Part shown: positions 30,221-41,126 of the stretch, in pieces
How positions within the stretch are numbered: position 1 is the first letter of the stretch
Layout: the number at the start of each line of letters is the position of its first letter
Assembly (NCBI GenBank): GCA_026724425.1
Contig: JAIUCV010000101.1
Location: forward strand, 2,852,001 to 2,916,000
Source: Erythrophleum ivorense
Lineage: Eukaryota > Streptophyta > Magnoliopsida > Fabales > Fabaceae
Direction of reading: 5' to 3'
Length of the DNA: 64,000 nucleotides
Translations under genes and position numbers: made by a program
Notes under the pieces: generated by a model
Told to the model about the DNA's origin: nothing
Database searches by the model: none
The model's input: the letters and a program-made list of their open reading frames with translations, nothing else

Positions 30221-31666
30221 CATGTCTTCCTTGAGCAGCAAATTCTCCGGTAAGCTAACATCTGATGGATCTAGCATGCGATGTAATTAGTTGTATTCAC
30301 GATTATGATCCTTGGTTGATGTTGTCTTTTTCCGTTATATCTTGCAGCGGCAGAGACAGGGGTCTTCTGGGACCTGGGTGGCTGCCCAATCCCTGCTGGT
30401 CTCAGTCCTGTTTCGATCAGAGCTAATATCAAATTAGCTCTCGAGAACATGGGCTACACTGGCAACGTGTCCATTCTCGCTTTTTCTGTTGAGAAGCAGA
30501 GCGAAGAAGTAGAGTCTGAGTTTAAATCCGCCCAGATCGAGCTTAAATATCAATTGACTCGTCAAGAAAAAGATAGGTTGATGTACTTGGACGTTTTATT
30601 TTGGGGAGTAGGACATAGATCTGAACCGTCAAATGTGTTGGTAGTCTCAGATGATCTCTCACCAAAGCCAAAAGTTAACTTCGTTCCGGCTCTTGTCCTT
30701 TTAAAAGAGCAAGAGAACAATATTCTGTTGGTGCAACCTGGAAACAATCCGGAAGGGCAGGCGCTTCGTGATACTGTAACTTCAACATGGCTTTGGGAAA
30801 GCCTAGCAACCGGAGGGAGCCCTCTCGATGGCCACAGTATCGAACCAGCTCCAGCTCCAGCGTGTTCGGAAACCATGTCTTCCTTGAGCAGCAAATTCTC
30901 CGGTAAGCTCTTTGAAATTGTTTGTCAGTTATACTACTACATCTGATTGTATTCACTTTTTCCGTTGCAGCGGCTGAGACAGGTGTCTTCTGGGACCTGG
31001 ATGGTTGCCCAATCCCTGCTGGTCTCAGTCCCGTTTCGATCAGAGCTAATATCAAATTAGCTCTTGAGAACATGGGCTACACTGGCAACGTGTCCATCTT
31101 TGCGTATTCTGTTGAGCAGAGCGAAGAAGTGGAGTTTGAATCCGCCCAGATCAAGCTTAAACAGCAAGGTCAATTCCTTTTAACTAAACCATAACACCTC
31201 TCTCTCTCTCTCTCTCTTTTACTGTTTTCCCTTTTTGATCTCCTGTTTATTTACTATTTCAGGAACTCGTCAAGAAAAGGATAAGTTGATGTATCTGGAC
31301 ATCATGTTTTGGGGAGTAGACCATCGTTGTGCAGCGTCAAATGTGTTGGTAATCTCAAAAGATCTCAAAAGAGGGGATGACTTTGCTTCTGGTCTTGTCT
31401 TTCTAAAAGAGAACGAGAACAATATTCTCTTAGCCCTCCTATACAATCCAGGAGGGCTGCCGCTACGTGATACTGTAGCATCAACATGGCTTTGGAAAAG
31501 CCTAGCAACTGGAGGGAGCCCTCTCGATGGCCACTGCATTAAACCAGAACCAACTACACCTGCTTCTGCTTCTCTTGCAAATAAGCGGAGTGAAAGTCCG
31601 ACCAAACCTTTTCTCAAACCTTGTCGCAAAAGCCAGAAGAGCAGCAGAGCTAGTCCTTCATCCTGA
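30221..31666 (+). CDS. Tandem two-domain NYN (putative endoribonuclease) protein
   Basis: Four exons: 30221-30248, 30348-30902, 30971-31168, 31263-31666 (394 residues, phases consistent). An in-frame ATG at 30197 is an alternative start. The protein is two copies of one NYN/PIN-like domain, the family often labelled 'putative endonuclease or glycosyl hydrolase' in Arabidopsis. Each copy starts MSSLSSKFSAAETGVFWDL and ends STWLW.SLATGGSPLDGH. Copy 1 reads WDLGGCPIP and copy 2 WDLDGCPIP, and copy 2 keeps GDDF where copy 1 has VNF, so copy 1 has probably lost acidic active-site residues. Copy 1 is continuous where copy 2 has an intron. The C-terminus is a short Ser/Lys tail. RNA cleavage is inferred from the family. 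Confidence 0.78.
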
Positions 31667-32414
31667 GGAGGACGAGTCCTAACATTTCCGTTTTTTGTTT
31701 CGCTCTAATTCTAAATAATGTTATTCCTATGTTGATACGTGCTACTTATTCCTATGTTTGTTTTCTTTTTATTTTGTTTCGTGTGCGCAGATGATATTAA
31801 ATTGTTTTGTTATGAAAAATTGCTTTTGCATTTTGATTTATTAACATGGCACAAACTTATATCATAGCTCATTAACTGGAGAGAGTTTTAAAAGTTTATC
31901 AGAAACTTTGTCTAAACATTGCCAGAAAATGATGCGACTGTCATTAGACTCTAGTGGATGAAGATTCCACGGCCTCCTTGATCTCGTTTTTCACTCGTCC
32001 ATGTTTCTTTTTGTCTTCGTGAAAACACATCTCAGAACATGTTCCATGGGTAAAGAACACTTTATATTATATCTCTTGGTGTTATGTACTCAACTCTTTT
32101 CTTTTAATCCTCTCTTCTTCTTCTTTTCTGTTTTGATTCTTGTACTCTTATTTTATTAAAGAAAGCCTTTTTAAAAAACAGTGAGAAATAGTATTACCAT
32201 TCATCATCTAAAAACTCAAATCTTTTAACATTCCATATTGCAATGAAACAAACCGAAACCGAAACGCTAACAAACAATGAACCGGTCAGTGAGTACCATA
32301 TCTATAACCGGGACAGAAACTACATGCATTATTTTTTCTGGAACCTGTCTTCTTTGTGATCCAGTTTCTTATTGAGAATGCCATGTCTCTTTAACGGTTA
32401 ATAGGAGTGTGCTG
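31667..32414. other. Spacer, no gene recognised
   Basis: It holds the presumed 3' UTR of the NYN gene and AT-rich DNA. Nothing else recognised. Confidence 0.5.
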
Positions 32415-35400
32415 ATAGAAATGTGATTTCGGGCTGGCCCGGCCCATTTAGGCCCGACCCAATTAAACCCGGCCCATTTATCAAAAGCCCGTTTAAACCC
32501 TTTAAACATATAAATCCGTTTAGGCCCGTTTATTCAGGCCCGCCAAAATTGTACAGGCCCGTATAAGCCTTTTAACATTTGAAAAAAAAACAACATTACA
32601 ACAAAATTTTAAATTATAGTCTATAATATATTCATGAGACATATCAATCAAATGCTACAATAAACATAACAGTGATAAAATTTGAAGAAACAGAGAGATC
32701 AACAGAGAATATATCATGATCATGAGCAAACTTTACCGTCATTTCATGGCATGCTTGAGTCTCGTGATCTTGAACCACTCGCTATGGTTCTAGCATCTTC
32801 ATTATGTTCATTGTTGTCCTCGTCTGTGGTACTTACAAGGCTCAGACAATCATAGCAAAACCTTCATATTCGAGCACAATCAAACAACTTAAAGTTTACC
32901 TTCAGATTCAGCAAAACCTCTTAACCAGTTTCGTGTACAAAGTAGAGCTTGAACATTATCAGGTAGCAACCGGTTTCTATATGGTGTCAATACTCGAGAT
33001 CCAATGCTGAAGGCCGATTCTGAAGCTACGGTAGTGATTGGTATGCTTAGCAAATCACGAGCCATCATTGCTAAATCACCAAATCGGTGCTGATTATCCT
33101 TCCAATAGCCTAAGACATCAAAGTTTGGAAAAGCTGCTCTTTCTAGCCTCGGCTCTTTCAAATAAATATCCAAATGTGTCTTTGTGTTGCTCACGCCAAT
33201 TCCGATGCTTCTTTCAAGCTCAAAAATATCCTGAGATTATGAAATCAAACCAACCAGAAAAACAGGAACAAGTACAATCAATCATCGCATAAGATAATTA
33301 GACAAGACATCACCAGAAGTTAAAAGAAGAATACTTACAATATCGAAGTCATCATCTTCAAGTGGAGATTCAGTGACTAACTCCTGTGGAGTTGGTGTAG
33401 TTGAAACGCCTGAACTAGGACAAGCCCTTGCACGATAATCCTTGTAGAGCAAAGTCAAACTGTCTTCAAGTTCTTTGATTTTCAACTTAGAAGTAAAGGG
33501 ATCCACTGCTTCATAAGCTTTCTCAAGCAACTGCAACTTCATCCTAGGATCTAACACAACTCCCATGGCAAAAACAAGGCTGTAATCTTCCCAATACTTG
33601 TCGAATTTCACTTGCATAATGTCGGCCATATCACTCACAGCAACATCATCACAAGTGGAGTATTTCATTAGTAGCAGTTGAATCCTCCAGACTTGTGTAA
33701 AGTAAACATTGGAAGTAGGATACTTTGAACCTGAAAACAGATTGGTGATGACATAAAAAGGCTTCAGGATATCACAGATTTTTTCTCCACGGTTCCACTC
33801 TTCTTCGGATGGTAATGACTTATAGCTTGGGTCATAAGATGCCAAGTTCTCAAATGCTTTCCTGAACTTTACTGCTCTCACAAGCATTTCGTAAGTGGAG
33901 TTCCATCTTGTAGCAACATCAAGCGATAATCCTGCTCCTTTAAGTCCTTCTCTCGCTGAACATGCATGAAAAGCCTCCTTCCGTCCTTGAGATGATTTTA
34001 CATAGATGACACTTTCTTTGATGTTTTCCAACAAATCCTTTGCTAACTCTAAACCTTCTTTCACTATGAGATTAAGAATATGAGCACAACATCTGACATG
34101 CACAAACTTTCCATCACACAATAAGCCACCGCCATTTACCAACTCAAGTTTACCCTTAAGAAGTCTCAGCATGCTATTATTGTTGCCAGCGTTATCCAAA
34201 GTAATGGAGAAGACCTTTTTCTCTACACCCCAATCCTTCATACACTCCATTACCTTATTAGCCATTTCGTCCCCAGTGTGTGGAGCCTTCAAATAACAAA
34301 ACGCTAGAATCTTACTACTTAACCTCCAACTACAATCAATGAAGTGAGCAGTTAGACAAATATACCCTGTATTTGTGCAAGAGTCTTTCCACATGTCTGA
34401 AGTAAAGCACACCGACCATCATGCTTTGCTAACACCTCTCTAAGCTTGTCCTTTTCCATTTCGTACCTCTTGAAAACATCAGCTGTTGCAGTCTTTCTGC
34501 ATATTGGCTGGCAATCTGGATTTAAATACAGGTCTCTTGCTCTCACTTTCTCGTACTCAACATACCGGAATGGTAAATCATGGTAGATGATGATTTCACT
34601 TGTCATCTCACGATCTACTTGGTGATCATAGGCAGGCCTATCTCCCTTCTTTGGCATCTTTGGGCACTTCTCTAAATGCTGTATCAGATGATGTGTTCCA
34701 TGGGTTTTAGAATTAGTGACAAACTTGGTATGACAATGGATACACTTGCTTCTTTCTTTGCCATCTGCTTCAACCCCAACAGGCTCAAACTCCTTCCAAA
34801 CATGTGACGTTTTGCGTCTCTTACGCACAGCTCGAGTTGCTTGAGTTGTATGAGTTTCACTATGTTCTGGACCTTCTGTTGCTTCTGTTTCTGACACTTC
34901 CTCATCAAACCCAATCTGAGTATCTCCCTCATCAAGCTCAATATACTCACTCCTCCGAGCATTGAGATAAGCACTCGTTTCTTGACACTGAAAATCCATC
35001 TCAATCACTAATTCTTTTAGTTCAATCAACCCCTAACGCACAACACATATACGAATCAGAACATTTGAGATAATCAAAGAAGAAAATGAATGAACACTAA
35101 CCAACACCAAACATTGTTTTAGTGGGTTTTTAGTCGAAAATCGAAATACAGAGAATCAGTGAGCAAAACTTCACATGAGCAAAACCCATCAACAAAACTT
35201 CACAAGAGCAAAACCCATCAACAAAAACTTCACAAGAGCAAAACCCATCAACAAAACTTCACAAGAGTACAACCCACGGCGATACTCACCGGCGGTAAGC
35301 GAATCGATGTTCATCAAAGAGAAATAGAGAATCAGGGATTCATAGTTTGAATCACGACAACGTCACAGAAGAAAAATCCACAAATCCAATCGTCACAACA

Positions 35401-35819
35401 AATCAAAAACTAGTTAAGACTTCGAAATTGTGAATCATTACCTTAGAAAATCGATCTCTGATTGTAATTCAAATCGCCTTCCAAATCCGACATGAAACGG
35501 AGCTTGAGCTATGCCGGAGCTTCGCCGTGGAGTCCGCCGTGGCCGTGTTACTGATGCTGGTTGCCGGCGGAGTTACAGAAGCCGCGGAGAGACCGAGGAC
35601 GAGATTGGCGGCACGAAAATTGAAGGAGGAAGATAAGGTAAAATCTGGAAAAAAAAAAAAATCGGGTCTAAACAGGCAACCCGTTAATATGTGTTCAAGC
35701 CCGTTTTGTTAACGGGTCTAAACGGAGCGGCCATTTTAAACCCTTTAATTTTTCTTCTCGAAACGGGTCTTAATGGGCTCATTTTTTATTAAAGGCCCGT
35801 ATAAGCCCGTTAATTCTGG
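32415..35819 (-). mobile_element. hAT-superfamily DNA transposon, inactivated
   Basis: The transposase gene lies on the minus strand between two regions crowded with GGCCCG and AAACCC/GGGTTT motifs (32432-32575 and 35665-35825), typical of hAT subterminal repeats. I could not fix the terminal inverted repeats or an 8-bp target duplication, so both boundaries are approximate. A perfect 15-bp-arm palindrome stands at the right edge. Confidence 0.75.
32889..34999 (-). pseudogene. hAT transposase, frameshifted
   Basis: From ATG at 34999 the order is: an acidic N-terminus, BED zinc finger (SHVWKEF, CIHCHTKF, HLIQHLEKC), the catalytic RNase H-like region (FTSDMWKDS, ITLDNAGNN, RCCAHILNLIVKEGL), a DUF4413-type block (KFDKYWEDYSLVFAMGVVLD) and the C-terminal dimerisation domain (DLLSIPITTVASESAFS). 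An intron at 33338-33231 (GTAAGT...CTCAG) joins the last two parts. Near 34400 the frame shifts: the BED frame runs into HDGRC where the next frame supplies VCFTSDMW, best explained by loss of one G. The protein would therefore be truncated before the catalytic core. Confidence 0.85.
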
Positions 35820-35850
35820 GCCCTTTGCGAGTAATTTACTCGCAAAGGGC
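35820..35850. repeat. 31-bp near-perfect palindrome
   Basis: GCCCTTTGCGAGTAA, one central T, then TTACTCGCAAAGGGC: 15-bp arms. It lies exactly between the right subterminal region of the hAT element and the WD40 fragment, so it may mark a transposon end or a repair junction. Confidence 0.85.
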
Positions 35851-35881
35851 TCATTCTCTATCTTTCCAACTGTCATGAAGG

Positions 35882-36491
35882 TTGGCTACTTGCATGTTGG
35901 CCTCAGGGGCTGATGACGGGACATTCTCTATCCGTGATCTTAGACTGGTCAAGGTATGTTAAAGAAGACCAAAGGGTTTATATTTATTCCATATCGATTA
36001 TCTTAACAAGATGATTCTGATGATAGTATTTGAATCTTGAACATAGGATGGAGATGCTGTAATAGCACATTTTGAGTATCATAAGCATCCTATCACGTCG
36101 ATTGAGTGGAGCGCTCATGAATCCTCGACACTTGCAGTCACCTCCGGCGATAACCAGCTCACGTAAGCTGATTCATAAAACCACAGAAAACATTTGAGAA
36201 ACTGTCTTGATGGTATTTGGCTTAACTGTTTGTATCTGCAGGATATGGGATTTGTCGTTAGAGAAGGATGAGGAAGAGGAAGCAGAGTTCAAAGCACAGA
36301 CTAAGGAACAAGTGAACACACCTCAAGACTTGCCTCCTCAGCTTCTCTTTGTTCACCAGGGACAAAAGGACTTGAAGGAACTTCACTGGCACAACCAGAT
36401 TCCAGGGATGATCATTTCAACTGCTGCTGATGGTTTCAACATTTTGATGCCTTACAACATCCAGAACACTCTTCCTGATCTCGCTGCCTGA
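35882..36491 (+). pseudogene. 3' fragment of GRWD1-like WD40 gene (At2g19540-like)
   Basis: Three exons are readable: 35882-35953 (LASGADDGTFSIRDLRLVK), 36047-36162 (VIAHFEYHKHPITSIEW to SGDNQLT) and 36242-36491 (IWDLSLEKDEEEEAEF to NIQNTLPDLAA, stop at 36489). These are the last WD repeats and C-terminus of the glutamate-rich WD-repeat ribosome-biogenesis protein. The N-terminal acidic region and earlier repeats are absent from the whole window, and the fragment begins about 30 bp from the hAT edge. Splice sites look intact, so the loss may be recent. In A. thaliana this gene sits just before EER5, so this is probably the orthologous locus, truncated. Confidence 0.8.
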
Positions 36492-37229
36492 AAAAATGGA
36501 GTCGTTGTCTGAAAAGTCTTTAAATCTTTAAAGTATTATCTGTTTTAGTCTCTTGGGTTTTGTATTGCCTCCTCTCAACTTTTTTTTGTTTCACTGATGG
36601 CAAGTTTCAAGAACTGTATACTCTTTTTATAATTTTCAAGGTTTCATGATCATCGGTTGATTGTTTTAAAATTGTGGGAAAATATCAAAGAACATTAATC
36701 GTCTTAGTTTACCATTACATACCAGAATTACTGACGTTTTAACGTTAAACATGTTTCCAAGTTTCATGGCAACAACATTGTTCCTGACTTAGTTCGGTGT
36801 TTCACTCAAGGGACCGGCATCTTTATTATCTTAGCTTTGTAGTATTTATAAATAAAATTGTAATGATTATTACTTAGGAGTATATGTAAGTATGTAGAAT
36901 ATATATATATATATATGTATGTATATTATGCAATTATAAAAATCTAAGCATTCATTGCACATTTCAGACCAATAATATACTTGGAATAATCCTAGTAGAA
37001 TTTGTCTAGAAAAAGTTCAAAATTTTAAATACCATTAAGTGTTTTGGGGAGAGAATCTTGACTAAGTCATTTATCATTTCTAATAAGTTATCTAATTAAA
37101 TTCTATGTTGATAATGTCAAATGTTCAACTTCTCATCCGTTATTTTTTCAAAATTTTACTTTTTGTTATTTATTATTTTCAAGGTATCTGGATTTACACT
37201 TTTACTGAATAAAATAATAATGAAAAAAG
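36492..37229. other. Spacer, no gene recognised
   Basis: 3' flank of the WD40 fragment, then AT-rich DNA with a short (AT)n near 36899-36916. Confidence 0.5.
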
Positions 37230-37693
37230 GGTATCGTTTCCAATTTCCAGTTCCACCACCATAATAATAACATCATCGTCAGGCCATCATCACTACTCTC
37301 TTGCAGGTCCCAAGGTTTTTCTTCTTTCCTTTCTTTGGTTTACCAAATAGATTTTTTTTTCGTGTGAAAAAGATTTGAGCTTTCTGATGTTTGGATTGAA
37401 TTGCATTTTACGCTTCATTTAGGTAAGTACTGAGAGATAGACATATACATAGATATTTCGATTTCTGGGTTCAAGTGAGGTTTTGCGAATGTTCTAGTTA
37501 TGTTTGGTTTTACTTCTTGGTGCTAAGACTAAGAGTTACCATTTTGTGAATTGTTGTTTGGTTAAAACCAGATCGGATCCGGAGCTTCTACAATCAACCA
37601 ACAAGAATCGCAAGTAGGTTTCTTCTTTCTCATTTGTCTTTGCTTCCAGTAAACACTTTTCTCTCAAAATCGTCTCGTTTTGGGTATCTCAGG

Positions 37694-38031
37694 ATGTCGA
37701 ATCTGCTCGCCCTCGTAGTCGTCTTTGGATTTGCAATCCTAATAGGTGGTCCTGTTATGGTAGATGGTCTTGGTGTGAACTGGGGAACAATGGCAACACA
37801 CAAGCTTCCACCGAAGACAGTTGTTCAGATGCTAAAGGACAACAACATCAACAAGGTTAAGCTTTTCGACGCTGACGAGACCACCATGAGTGCACTCGCT
37901 GGCTCTGGTCTCCAAGTCATGGTCGCTATCCCCAATGACCAGCTTAAGGTCATGGGAAGCTACGACCGTGCCAAAGATTGGGTTCGCAAGAACGTCACTC
38001 GCTACAACTTCAACGGCGGTGTCAATATCAC
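37694..38031 (+). pseudogene. 5' fragment of GH17 beta-1,3-glucanase gene
   Basis: ATG at 37694 begins a signal peptide (MSNLLALVVVFGFAILIGG) and the start of a glycosyl hydrolase 17 domain (GLGVNWGTMATHKLPPKTVV, KVKLFDADETTMSALAGSGL, RKNVTRYNFNGGVNIT). The exon ends at 38031, where a GT (GTTAGTC) marks the original first intron. Reading on gives only a short unrelated tail to 38083. The catalytic glutamates and the rest of the roughly 480-residue protein are missing. About 350 bp of leader with intron-like GTAAGT/CTCAG sites precede it, so a promoter-plus-exon-1 piece was duplicated here. Closest remembered relatives are At5g58090 and At4g31140. Confidence 0.82.
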
Positions 38032-38135
38032 GTTAGTCATAGACAAACTCAAAATGTTCATTCATGAATGTGTTGTTGTATAATAGATAACCTGCAATTC
38101 ACAGGGTCTAACACGTGAAGGTAACATACTAACAT

Positions 38136-41126
38136 CTATGAGCCAACGGGCTTCCCGTTGAGTTTAGGGAAAGGATCTTGCTTGCTTAGAACAACCACTT
38201 TGTTCTTGTGTGCTAAATAACCTTTCACAAGGTTCTTGTATATCAGGATCGTCATTATACATTCCACCTGCAAAAAATTTGTATCAGAAGAACTGTGAGT
38301 TTTACAGAATTCATTCTGAAAATCAACAGTGACGAAGGGGATGGGAAGTTAGAAGCAACCTCGTCGAGATCCATGTCCATTTCCAGCCATCTAAGTGCTT
38401 TGGCAATCACTTCAAGTTTTAGTTGGTGAGCTCTCGCTGGATCACTCAGCTTCTGGATGATATAACTGAAACATTGATATAAAGAGTTATGAAACTACTG
38501 TAAATCTGAGACTGTTCAATGTATAAATGGCTTGTGTTATATAAAAGCTTCTTACATTTTCTTCATGAGTCTCTGGTAGACTTGGAGCTCTAGCTTTTCC
38601 AATACAAGATACACACCCGACCTCAAGAACCTGATCAGAGGATATTAGATCGATAAACTCCTTTATTCAATTCACCAAAAAACTACACATCATAGATAGA
38701 CTTGACTAATGAAAGCATTCAAGACAGCTAGAATCCACTACAAGCTACCTACGCTAATCACAATGCTCATGCACTAGACTAACAACAAGGACTTATCATT
38801 CAGATGTAGATGACGAAAGTAAGATGTCAAAAGAAAGACATACCGATCTTCATGTTCTTGAAGAGCACGCCGGAGAAGCCTGAGATCGCCCTTTTTCAGA
38901 GCTTGCACAATCTTTATGTACTGGACACGTAGAGAAGTTGGATTCAGAGAGATGCTAAAAGGAAATAAGTTTTGACGTAGAATTGAAGAGACTATTATAG
39001 AATAAAAGGAAAGTTGTTACCTCATGAAGATTGTAATTTTGCAAGAGCTCATCTTTTGGTATGATTCCTAACGAAAGTTTTACTGGTATCAAATACTTCA
39101 ATATCATCCTGATCCAACATAAGCCACAAAAGCTCATTAAGCAACGCAATGCAAGAGTAAGGTAATCAGAGAGTAAACTACAACCATACCTTATATTCCG
39201 GTCTCTCCTGGGGTTGCAATGTTGTAAGGCATATGATAGCTTTGTGTCAGCCTGCAAGATCGTCAAATTAGTAAGAGTATCAATATTTCAATTGATAAGA
39301 ACTTTGACGGAACAAGAAAATCTCTTAGTGACTCACAGCAGGAAAATTCTCGTTGAAGACTTCTAATCTTCCGGTATAATACATATATGTAACCTGCGTT
39401 GTTTGTAAAGAAAAGAAACATAAGATTTATGTAATGTGACCCAATAGGGAGGGCAAAAACTAAAACTGCTTGACAGAGAAGTGCACTAGACCTTGTCTCT
39501 TCTTGGAAATTCCTCAAAATCAAATATCCGAGCAGTCTCAATACTTCTTATTACACTTCGACAAAGATTGACAGTTCCAAGCTGAAATACAAAAATTATG
39601 GACACATGTTTTTAGTATTCCAATCGATGGTAATTGTTAGTCAAATTAAATCACGTATATCAAACTGTTTCCGGAAAGCATTTCACCTTGAAGTAGGTCT
39701 TGAACAATTGGCAAGTCACATATAATGCTCCGACTCGTTTTGGACCTTTACCCTACAGTTTAAGGAGCCCGAAAAAGAAACTCAGCACAAAGTAAATACA
39801 ACTTCCTGAAGATAGATAGTTAGATAGATTGGGAAACATACAGCAAGAACTCCAAAAACTTTCATGAGAAGTGATCCTGCAGCTTTTAGTTTCTCGGGAG
39901 ATTTCCCATTTGAAGTCAACTCTTTATCAGCCTGCATTTCCATCCGGAACCAATCATACTCTCAGAACTCAAAACTCGGCGCTATGAAACTAAACAAATC
40001 CAAAATTTTGGATGAGGGATATATAAGTGAAAAGTCTACCTTTTCAGCAAGAATTCGAATTTCATAACAAACTACATACAGAGCTTCCAATGCCCAAGCA
40101 GATTCCCAATTACGAAACTCCTGAACAAAAGCGCTGCACATATAGAATCCAACGTATATCAGACAAAGTGAACACACAAGAAAAAGCTCATCTATTCTAC
40201 AACAGGTAAAGAGCCTGAAATCAAATTAGACATGGATGGAGATGGAGCATAGAGAAACAAGAAAACTTTACTTGGCAAACTTTTCGAAAGCGAGGTATGC
40301 TTCGACTAGATTCCCAATCCGGTAACTTTGTAGAGAACGAAACAAATGAGCAAGAATCTCGCCGTATTCAGAGAATTTATCAGATTGTCTTATCAAACTG
40401 CTAGCATCCTGTATCAATCAAAGAAAATAAAATTCAAAGGATTTAGCCCTTTTGCAATCTTTACATATATATCGAGACTGTTTCAAGAACTAAATCAAAA
40501 AGTGATACTCACAAACTCAAACATATACAGAGAGTGTTTACTATTTTACAAACTTAATCGCAGACAGTGTCAAGCTCTAACTATTGGTAAATTCATACTC
40601 ATTGGTGAAGCAGTAGGAACCAATTAGATCATATTGTAAGCATCCTGGAATGAAACTGAGCCTAAAAGCCACAAGCTTTACCAACAGAAAGATCATCCGT
40701 CCTCTATCGCAAAAAACATATTACTACAGTTTCGAGACCTAAATTCAGAATCCATACTCAATAGTGAAGCAGTATGACCCAATTGGAATATCATGCTGTA
40801 AGAGTCCTGGATTGAAATTGAACCTAAAGCCACAAATTTTACCAGCATAAGGATCCTCTATCGCAAAAACGAACTCCTACTGTTTCAAAGCTGCTAATTT
40901 CACGACATGGGTCTCGATCAAACAGAAACTTTCAATCGAATCAGAGAATTTTTCGGACCTGGAAGACATTGAGTGCATCGGCGAGTGAGAGAAGAGATGC
41001 AGAATTGGAAGAGAAAGAGAGGAGACGGCAAAGTGTAGAAGAGTCTTGGTAAGAAACGGAGTCGCAGAAACGGTTTAAGTACTCAGTGATTCGCCGGTGA
41101 GCTTCACCCATGCTAACGTACGCCAT
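38136..41126 (-). CDS. EER5: EER5 / THP1, PCI-domain mRNA-export protein
   Basis: Thirteen exons on the minus strand: 41126-40959, 40408-40272, 40133-40040, 39931-39842, 39752-39687, 39581-39492, 39393-39337, 39251-39190, 39108-39021, 38920-38844, 38630-38556, 38465-38360, 38267-38136. They total 413 residues, the length I recall for A. thaliana EER5, with consistent phases and no stop. The N-terminus MAYVSMGEAHRRITEYLNRF and the C-terminal PCI region (YIKIVQALKKGDLRLL, RLMKKMYIIQKLSD) identify it. Family knowledge: EER5/THP1 belongs to the nuclear-pore TREX-2 mRNA-export complex, and mutants show enhanced ethylene response. Its 3' end lies 105 bp from the GH17 fragment. Confidence 0.94.
40588..40890. 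repeat. Diverged tandem repeat in EER5 intron 1
   Basis: A block at about 40588-40738 recurs at about 40748-40890. Shared stretches are CATACTCA.T.GTGAAGCAGTA, TCCTGGA.TGAAA.TGA.CCTAAA and CCTCTATCGCAAAAA. This lengthens intron 1 to about 550 bp. Confidence 0.75.

Noticed and set aside
31655..31685. Hammerhead-ribozyme-like string (CTGAGGAGGACGAG)
   Set aside because: Lacks the CUGAUGA and GAAA core and the three required stems.
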